DNA of 64,000 nucleotides from Anas platyrhynchos (taxonomy: Eukaryota > Chordata > Aves > Anseriformes > Anatidae), in contig NC_092617.1 of the NCBI RefSeq assembly GCF_047663525.1, positions 3,848,501 to 3,912,500 of the forward strand, read 5' to 3'. Below the pieces are notes generated by a model, which saw only the letters and a list, made by a program, of their open reading frames with translations, was not told the DNA's origin and ran no database searches. The translations under genes and the position numbers were made by a program. Below are positions 56,380 to 64,000 of this stretch, one piece after another (positions within the stretch are counted from its first letter, which is position 1; each line of letters starts with the position of its first letter).

Positions 56380-57439
56380 GGCTGAGGTACTTAATTTTGT
56401 CTTTGTCCTAGTCTGTAGCAGGAAGACCAGCTCTTCCCCTGGACATTTCTTCCTCCTCATGGCCAGTGCCAACCTTCCAAGGTTCTCTTTGTGCATTTTT
56501 TTCTCTCCTGCTCTTTCCTACTACCAAAGAACGCTCCATCAGGGTGGAAACCACTTTTAAAGTAGGCATCCCAACCCATCAGGCTCCTTGAGGCCTCTCA
56601 GCCAACCACACACAAGTCACCTCAGCAGCAGCTTCCAAACCTTGTGCCTGCTGCTGCCCACTCATGGACTCAAGCAGAAGGGACAGGACAACCCATATGG
56701 GGCCTTCTTTCTGCCTGGGTCCTCCTGGCTCTGGAGGCAGAGGGGATCCCCCAGTCAGCATGCCAAGCAGGTGCCTTCTGCTGGCCTAGCAGGGCCACTG
56801 CCAGATGTCAGCCCAAAAGTCCACATCCCAGGTCTATGTCAAGGCTGACCTGCCACCTCCAGACACAAGTGACCTCCCAGTCCCTTTCTGTGACACGTTC
56901 CTGCTGCTGTCCTATCAAGTGCAGATGCAGAAGTGACCTCACAGTCCCTGCCACAGTCACATTCCTCCTGCTGGGGCAAGCTTTGCGATTTACGATTTTG
57001 TTAAGGTCTGCCTAGAATTCCAGGGTTAAAGAGAGCCTTTTAATGCTAGTGTTAAGGTCAGGGATCAGGGTGAGCAATAGAGAAACGTTAAGAGAAAGAG
57101 GCTATTGGCTGAGTTTTGACTTCAAGGGAATCTTTGAGTTCAGACATTGGAGTAGTGGATTCCCGTCAGGGTGTGGAGCAGCATTTAGATTTGTGACTTA
57201 AGGTTACTGATTGAAAGTGGGGAAGGGCTGCATGTGATTGTTTTAGGTCATGGTTACAGCAGCATCAGCATAACCTGAACCAACTTACCTCTACAAAATC
57301 CTTAATTTCTGCTGGCCAAGCCCCTATTCCCTCCCCCAGATCTCACATCTCTCCCGTCCAGCCTTCTCCTGACCTCCCCATATCAGACATCTCATTGGGA
57401 TCAGCTTTCTGATGGCTTTCATGGTCTCAGATTATCCAT
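56380..57439 (+). repeat. Duplicated block A, copy 7
   Basis: Starts with the CR1-like scrap in decayed form. A deletion of about 70 bases near 56640 removes part of the A frame, and 123 codons stay open after it (56644-57015). Confidence 0.7.
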
Positions 57440-59169
57440 CACACCTCTGTTGGCTGCTCTATTTCAGAGAAAAGCACTACTTAATATACGATGGTAAAGG
57501 ATAAAAAAGTCCATCAGAGCACCCTGCACCATGTGCCCAGCAAATCAGCACCATCACAAAAATGCAGTTCCTGCCTACAAGTTTTCTTCCCAGAATGGCT
57601 CCTATGGCTCCAGGGTAACTTTTCCCAGGCACTCACTTCCCCAGGCCACACCACTCTTGCCCTCAGGCCCCACGTCTCTCCAAGCCTCCCCTCACCCCCT
57701 ACAGTAGTGGCACCTCAGCACAGCAGGTTGGTGCATCTCCAGGCTCAGGGGTGTTTCCTGAGGGCCTGTCCTGTGTGGGGATTGGTGGGGAGGAAGAGAG
57801 CAAGGTCATCTCCTGGGGCATGGCTGAGCACAGCCCAGCCATCCCGCACCGTGGGCAGGCCCCTGCTCCCAGGCTGAGGCACACATGCAAGGTGGACACT
57901 TCTCCATCATTCCAGCTTCATGCAGGGCCCTTCAGCCCTGCCCCAGTCCCAGGAGTGACCTCGTCCTCCTACTCCATCCACAGACAGCTGCAAAAGCCCT
58001 GAGTGTCTCTGTTTCTAGCAGCCTTCACCCAAGTCTTTCTCCTTGCCCTCCTTACTGCCCAGCACTGCCTCTCAGGTGGCACTCAGTGACCCTTCAGAAG
58101 GGCCTTTGGGCTTCCTCAATTGTCCTGGTGCTTATTAGCACCTTCCTGTCTCCTTCCAGAGCACAGAGGGAGTCTTCTTGTCCATCAGGGGCCCTGTACT
58201 GGCTGTGTCTGGGACAGAGTTAGTATCTGCAGAGCAGCCCCTGAGGTGCTGCGTTTTGGATATGTGACCAGAGCAGTGCTGGTAACCCACAGTGCTGGTC
58301 GCTGTTTTTGAGCAATGTTTGCAGAGCATCAGGGCCTTCTGTGGCTCACAATTAATGAGTTTTATTTACTTTTGCAATTCTGCCTCCAATTCTTCATGAA
58401 GAAAAGAAAGCAGGTGGCCAATAGGTGTTTATCTGCTGGATGCGTTGGGCAAGGAGGTGTCCGTGGTGCCAGGAGATGGAGGTCCGTGAAGCTGCAGGAG
58501 CCCTGCTCTCTTGCCTGGCAGATCCCCAGCACACAGTGCCTGTGCCCCGCAGGGCCAGCCCCGCTCCCCAGGCCAGCACAAGAGGCCTGGCCCAGCCACA
58601 GAGCAGCCTGCCCCGAGCAGGGGCCTGCACAAAGAGCTTTCCCTTTCCCCTTTCCCCATCAGTGCAGGCCCAGCAATGCTGCCCTACTCTTCCCCAGGGC
58701 CATCCCTGCTCCCAGAGAGCCTTGCCCAGGGCAGTGTGTCTCTGCTGGCCTGGCCAGCTATTGCTGCTTCCTGCCCAGTGCTCCTTGCAGGGCCCCGAGC
58801 TGGCGGTGCTGCTGTGCTGAGCCAGGGGCTGTGGTGCCCTGGGATCCCCGCGGGTCTCCCCCGCTGCCCATGCTGCTCAGGTTGGGCAGCAGACCTACGT
58901 CCATGGGGACCTCTGCTGCTGAGCCCCTTTCCATGTGCCCTGATGGCTCAGCAGCACAGGGCAGTGCTGGGCAGGGCCATGGGGTGTCTCTGAGGGCACA
59001 AAGGGCAGGTGAGTGCTGCACCAGACCTGGCCCAGAAGCCTATAAGGAGGGTCTTCACTGTTGCTTTGCAGTCTTACGGGCCTTCACCTGCTGGCTCTCC
59101 ACCACGTCTTCTGGCATTGCAGAGCCTTCCTTTAGCCCATCGAATCCTCAGATTCCCCTTTTCCTTTAC
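57440..59169 (-). repeat. Duplicated OR downstream DNA with block D, copy 3
   Basis: 57490-58310 is the inverse of 22280-23060. 58390-59020 is a partial, reversed block D. This D piece is not present in the matching place near 22070, so it was either inserted here or lost there. Several frames are open in the GC-rich D part without a domain. Confidence 0.6.
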
Positions 59170-60126
59170 CAGACCCTTCTTTGCATGGTCACACGTTTTA
59201 TGAGGTTCTAATCACTACCCACTGAGCACCCTGTCCCTGCAGATCTCCTGACATCTCCAGGCTGACATTGGCCATCTGACAGACTGCAGTGGGCAGTGTT
59301 GTCTATTTGGGCATGTGCTGCCACAAAAGGAGTTCTTGGCCTAGCCCTTGGTTCCTCAGGGACCACCCTGGGGCTTTCAGCCTCTGTCCCTCACTTCATG
59401 ACAAACCCCAGAAAACAGAAGAGCAGGGAGCAACCTCTTGGCTCTATTTCTGATAGCACATTTGGAAGAGGTGTCCAGGATCCTGGGTTTGCCCTGAGCA
59501 AGACCCACTTGTTACTGAGGTGCTAGCAGGTAGGCCAGTTGTTACCCAGGGCTGCACAGTGCCTGCTGCTGCCTGCAGACACAGACACTGCAAAGACAAC
59601 AGGACTGTCATCAATGCATATGAGACCTCGAGACTAAGACAGATACAAGAGCACAAGAAAGCAATGAAGAACCAAAAAGAAAGAAGCAGAGAAAAGGCCA
59701 CTTCCTGCTGCTGGCCATGGCCATGGCTCCAGGGAAGCAGCAGCCCTGACCCGAAGGCAGCAGAGAGGCAGAGCGCAGCGGGCAGGGAGGGGCAGCCCTG
59801 AGGGCCACTGGGGCTGCTTCTGCGTGTGGCAGCTGGGCTCTTGGTCTCGAGCTCCTCCTGCATGCTGGAGCTTCTTCACCAGCTCCAGAAAAGATTGGAA
59901 GAGATTGCAGCTCAGACCAATGCATTTCTGATGGCTTTCTTATTAGGTTTATCTACACAGGAAGCCATCTTCTACAGGAAAATAATTGACTTGTAGGGGG
60001 CTAGGAATAATATTTAATCAAAAGTGAAATAATGAGAGAAAATAATAATACACACATTTATTAATAGAAGACATCATATTATTTTCTTTCTGAGAATAGC
60101 TGAGATTTCTAATATTAGGCATAGTA
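59170..60126 (-). repeat. 3' flank of OR with block C, duplicated
   Basis: Inverse of 21087-22060, including block C (59400-59930) and the stretch just after the OR stop. This confirms that the OR at 60127-61068 and the pseudogene at 20330 are a pair. Confidence 0.7.
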
Positions 60127-61068
60127 TTATAGGTGAATTTGCTGACGATGTGTGTCCTCAAGTAGAGTCCTGATGGAATCCCTTAGTTCCCGGTTCCTCA
60201 AGCTGTAAATGAGTGGGTTTGCTACTGGAGGAACCACAGTGTACAGAAGTGTGACCACCAGGTCCAGGGATGGGGAGGAAATGGAGGGGGGCTTCAGGTA
60301 GGCAAAGATGGAAGTGCTGATCATCAGGGAGGTGACAACCAGGTGAGGGAGGCACATGGAAAAGGCTTTGTGTCGGCCCTGCTCAGAGGGCATCCTCAGC
60401 ACAGCCCTGAAGATCTGCACATAGGACACCACAATGAAAACAAAACAACCAAATGCTAACAAAATGCTAAATAGAATTGCCCAAACTTCTCTGAGATAGG
60501 AATCTGAGCAGGAGAGCTTGAGGATCTGGGGGATTTCACAGAAGAACTGGTCCACAACATTGCCTTGGCAGATGGGAAGGGAAAATGTAGTGGCCGTGTG
60601 AAGGACAGCATTGAGAAAGCCACTGCCCCAGGCAGCTGCTGCCATCTGGGCACAAGCTCTGCTGCCCAGGAGGCTCCCGTAGTGCAGGGGCTTGCAGATG
60701 GCCACATAGCGGTCATAGGCCATGACGGTGAGAAGGGAAAACTCTGCATCAAAAAAGAAGACTAAAAAAAGTACTTGGGCAACACATCCTTGATAGGAGA
60801 TGGCCCTGGTGTCCCAGAGGGCATTGGCCATGGCTTTGGGCAGAGTGGTGGAGATGCAGCCCAGGTCGAGGAGGGCGAGGTTGAGGAGGAAGAAGTACAT
60901 GGGGGTGTGGAGGTGGTGGTGGCAGGCTACGGCGCTGAGGATGAGGCCGTTGCCCAGGAGGGCAGCCAAGTAGATGCCCAGGAAGAGCGCGAAGTGCAGG
61001 AGCTGCAGCTCGCGCGTGTCTGCGAATGCCAGCAGGAGGAACTCACTCACAGAGCTGATGTTGGGCAT
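60127..61068 (-). CDS. Olfactory receptor, gamma-c / OR14-like, intact
   Basis: 313 residues, complete. NIS glycosylation site at 3-5, GN at 39-40, LHTPMYFFL at 53-61, MAYDRYVAIC at 116-125 and FFCEIPQILKLSC in extracellular loop 2. TM6 motif reads HKAFSMCLPHL, with Met where the other intact copies have Thr. NPLIYSLRN is in TM7. Tail RTLLEDTHRQQIHL is shared only with the pseudogene at 20330. The acceptor TCTGCCTTCTCCTCTTCAACAG ends at 61092 on the minus strand, 23 bases before the ATG, as for 31498. Of the three intact genes it has the upstream region most like that of the pseudogene at 31498. Ligand unknown. Confidence 0.95.
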   Translation of the reverse strand: MPNISSVSEFLLLAFADTRELQLLHFALFLGIYLAALLGNGLILSAVACHHHLHTPMYFFLLNLALLDLGCISTTLPKAMANALWDTRAISYQGCVAQVLFLVFFFDAEFSLLTVMAYDRYVAICKPLHYGSLLGSRACAQMAAAAWGSGFLNAVLHTATTFSLPICQGNVVDQFFCEIPQILKLSCSDSYLREVWAILFSILLAFGCFVFIVVSYVQIFRAVLRMPSEQGRHKAFSMCLPHLVVTSLMISTSIFAYLKPPSISSPSLDLVVTLLYTVVPPVANPLIYSLRNRELRDSIRTLLEDTHRQQIHL

Positions 61069-63654
61069 TCTCTGACTTTCTACTTGCTTCTCTGTTGAAG
61101 AGGAGAAGGCAGAGCAATGTTAGAACAGACTTCTCTGAGGAAAATAGGAAATAAAACAGAAGGATGGATAACTCAAAGTCAGAAAAAATGAGCTTTGCAG
61201 TATTGTTGCAAATAACTGAGCTGATTGTGGAGCAAAGCTGCAACTATTTTCCTCACTTTATTTTATCCTAGTTGCCCATATAACACATAGGAGAGGTATT
61301 TGATGGCGGATCTCCCTGACATTACTTCCACACTCTAGGTGATATCCTGTGGGTGCCAAGAGGCAAAGGACTTGTCCTCTGGGGAAGACTGAGCAGAGCA
61401 GCTCTGCCCATCAGTCCTGCTCTCTGCTGCCCTGGCCTACCCCTCTATTAGCTACAGGACCATCCTTCTCGGGTGCTGCTCTGAGAAGAAACAGGAGACA
61501 GCTGAGAGCAGAGAAGCCCCACTCCAAGTGCAGCTGAACAGAATCTTCACCTTTTCTCCAGGGGACTGAGCAGGATCTCAGCTCTTCCCTCCTAGACAGG
61601 TCTCATTGCTGCTGCCCACAGACAGCCATCAGGACGCAAGGCCATGGTGTTAGCATGGAGGTGTCTTCTCCTTGGGGCACCTGGATAACACAAGGATGCC
61701 ACAAGAGAGCTGCATCCTGCTGGAGAGCAGCCTGCAGCCAGGAAGATGCCCCACAGACAGAGCTGGATATCTGAAAGCTGGAGTGTCCCATAGCCCAGCT
61801 GCACCCCCTGCAGGGTCTGGAGGACACTTGGCCAGTTCTCTCTTATCTGACTAGGGGCACCTGCCTTGGGGCACTCCAAGGGGCTTCTGCCAGACTTCCT
61901 CACCTCGCACTGCAACCCAGCAGGACTCTCAAAGCCTACTGCATTGCCCACTGCCCTCCCACAAACAAGACCCAGCAGGAGGAGACCTTTCCAGGACCTG
62001 CAGTTGCATGGCCCTGCAGCCAGACACTTACCTTGTCAAGGGCTGTGCAGGTTTCTCCTGCAGGCAGCTCTCAGCATCCTCCCACTACCAACTGCCTCCA
62101 AGCCCTCTCTCCTTCTCTCCTCTCCCCATGCCAGCTGCAGTCAGAGCCCCCAGCCCTACTGAGCTGTGCAGAGGAGCTGCTCCTGGGCACAGCTTTCTCT
62201 CTGCTTCGTGGGACTTTCTGAAATGTGTTTTCTCTGCCCCACAAGCCCGGCCCAGCTCAGCAGCACAGCACCAGCCCAAGGCACTGCAATCACCCCTCTG
62301 GGGGCTTTGCTGATGAGCCCACAAACCTCAGGCACTCAGAGACAATTGAAGACATCTCTCCAAAAGTGCAAGTCAGAGGGAAGATTCCTGCAGTGTCCCC
62401 CTGAGGGCCAGCACTGACACAGCCTCCCTTGGAGCTCGTTAGAGCAGAACCCTGGAGGCAGTGAGGACAAGGAGACAAAGGCAATGTGAAGGTGACACAG
62501 ATGTGTAGGAAACCTGGATGTGTGTCACCAAGCACAAGCGCCAGGCCTTGACCCCTGGTCTCTAGGAAGGGAGATCCTTTCCTTCACACCTTGCTCAGGG
62601 CTCTTTGTGGGGCAGTAGGAGATGGGGATGTGCATGGCCAAGTGCAGGAGAATGGTACGACCCCTGCCTGCTTCATGGTTGGGGATGAGGAGGCAATGAG
62701 GCCCTGGTGCTTTAACGATCAGCTGTCTCCTCATAGTCCTCAGTGGCAGAGACAACAGCCATAGCCATGGACACAAAGACCTGGGTCCTGTTGGGACTTT
62801 GAACCTTGCCATAGCCCTTGCTCCTCTCCAAACCAGGTTAGTTGTAGAGAGTTACTGGTTAGTTGTAGACACTTGTCCTTGTGGTGTCATACCGGATCAG
62901 AGCTGAGTATGGTAACTCAGATCTTCTTGGTGGCCATGCTCCTCAGAAGGCAGCTCTGTAGGAAGCTGCCCTGGTTCCTGCTGAGCAGGCACCACTGCTC
63001 GTATGACATCCCTCATGGTGCCCAGGCCCTCTTCCTCCTGTGTACTCAGCAGTGTCCCAGTCTGCTCTGATGTGTGGCGTTACTCTCTCTCGTTCAGGAC
63101 TGGGCTCTTCTCCTTGTAAATGTCTAGAGGTTTCTTTAGACAAAATCCTGTAGTTTCTCAAGCTCCCAACACACTGATGCTGTGTTCTGTCAGCTGTTCC
63201 TATCTGAAGGCAGACAGTTCAGCCTTCATGTGATTGTGCTGTCTCTGACAAGACAGCAGCATTGGGAGGTACAGGGGACACAGAACCACACAGAATTGTC
63301 TAGGTTGGAAGAGACCTCAAGATCATCGAGTCCAACCTCTGACCTAACACTAACAAGTCCTCCACTAAACCAACATCGGGATAATACCGGAGTAACCAGT
63401 TGAATGGAACTGCAACATAGTCACAGAAAGGTAATGCATGGAAGGCTGCCAGATTCTACTTTTTCTGTTGTTCATTCTCATGCATGCTGTCAGTTTCTTT
63501 GGAGCTGTGTCCTAAATGTTATGGGGCTGTGCAGGACAAAGTTAAAAGGGCCAAAGCCCAGCTGGAGCTTAATCAATCCATTCCTGTCAAAGACAATAAA
63601 CACTGCTTATAGAAATACTTCAAATAAAAGAGGATTAAGAACCATCATAAATTA
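61069..63654 (-). promoter_or_regulatory. 5' flank of OR at 60127, duplicated
   Basis: 61300-63560 matches the upstream DNA of the ORs at 40255 and 54152. A stretch at 61600-61850 is its own. Includes the CR1 tail at 63285-63380. No gene recognised. Confidence 0.55.
63285..63380 (-). mobile_element. CR1 3' end, other subfamily
   Basis: The stretch from ACAGAATTGTCTAGGTTGGA to CGAGTCCAACC is the reverse of a CR1 3' end distinct from the ATTCTATG-tailed subfamily. It is absent from the matching places at 42700 and 56050, so it was inserted after the duplication. Confidence 0.75.
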
Positions 63655-64000
63655 TTGGATGTGAGGGGAAACCTGGTGCCAAGAGATGAGGTAAAGGCTG
63701 AGGTACTTAATGCCTTCTTTGCCTCAGTCTCTAGCAGCAAGACCAGTTGTTCCCCTGGATTTTTCTTCCTCCTCATGGCCAGTGCCCACCTTTTAGGGTG
63801 GTTTGTGTCTTTTTTTTTTTTTTTTTTTTTCTCCTGCTCTTTCCTACTACCAAAGCAGGCTCCATCAGGGTGGAAACCACTCCTGAAGTAGGCATCCCAA
63901 CCCAGCAGGCTCCTTGCGGCCTGTCAGCCAACCACACACAAGTCACCTCAGCAGCAGCTTCCAAGCCAGGGGCCTGCTGCTGGCCTTGCAGCTTCTTGGC
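63655..64000 (+). repeat. Duplicated block A, copy 8, cut by window end
   Basis: Starts with a CR1-like scrap (KAEVLNAFFASVSSSK frame at 63690-63740), then a T-run at 63810-63830 and the start of the A frame. Confidence 0.75.

Noticed and set aside
1-64000. tRNA, rRNA, CRISPR or bacterial-type operon signals
   Set aside because: None seen. The composition, LINEs, ERVs and OR genes are all vertebrate.

Overview
The window is a piece of bird genome. The signs are chicken-repeat-1 (CR1) LINEs ending in 8-bp ATTCTATG tails, ERVL- and betaretrovirus-like LTR elements of bird type, and a tandem family of near-identical olfactory receptor (OR) genes of the bird-expanded gamma-c / OR14-like clade. 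I cannot name the order or species. There is no operon structure, tRNA, rRNA or CRISPR array.

OR cluster: seven copies of one OR subfamily plus one relic of another. Three are intact single-exon genes (934-1869 +, 53217-54152 -, 60127-61068 -). Four are broken: 12304-12653 (3' third only), 20330-21086 (internal deletion), 31498-32438 (1-nt frameshift), 39324-40255 (stop plus frameshift). A degenerate OR of a different subfamily lies at about 26590-27207. ORs in the left half point right and ORs in the right half point left. Their long flanks repeat in the same mirrored way, so the window is an old, much interrupted inverted segmental duplication.

Most other DNA is repeats. (i) Duplicated flank blocks, labelled here A, C, D, E and F, occur in two to eight copies. 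(ii) CR1 copies include a young insertion at 4741-7443 with an almost unbroken ORF2, and a broken one at 15001-16979. (iii) ERV1, 8994-12303 on the minus strand, is described below. (iv) ERV2, 46083-52808 on the plus strand, is a nearly full-length but broken betaretrovirus-like provirus. (v) ERV3, about 34660-35690 minus, is a deleted betaretrovirus-like element nested in ERVL-like debris. (vi) There are ERVL-type LTRs at 12932-13977 and 38676-39240, and a 1-kb degenerate minisatellite at 13978-15000.

The most unusual object is ERV1. Between two matching LTRs it has no gag or pol. It carries one long open frame in which an intron-less, shortened ectodomain of the host very-low-density-lipoprotein receptor (signal peptide, LDLR class A repeats, EGF modules) continues in frame into the C-terminal part of a retroviral Env (end of surface subunit plus transmembrane-subunit ectodomain). 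This looks like retroviral capture of host VLDLR mRNA, the layout known from gene-transducing retroviruses. The frame now ends before the membrane anchor, which lies in another frame, so any product would be predicted secreted.
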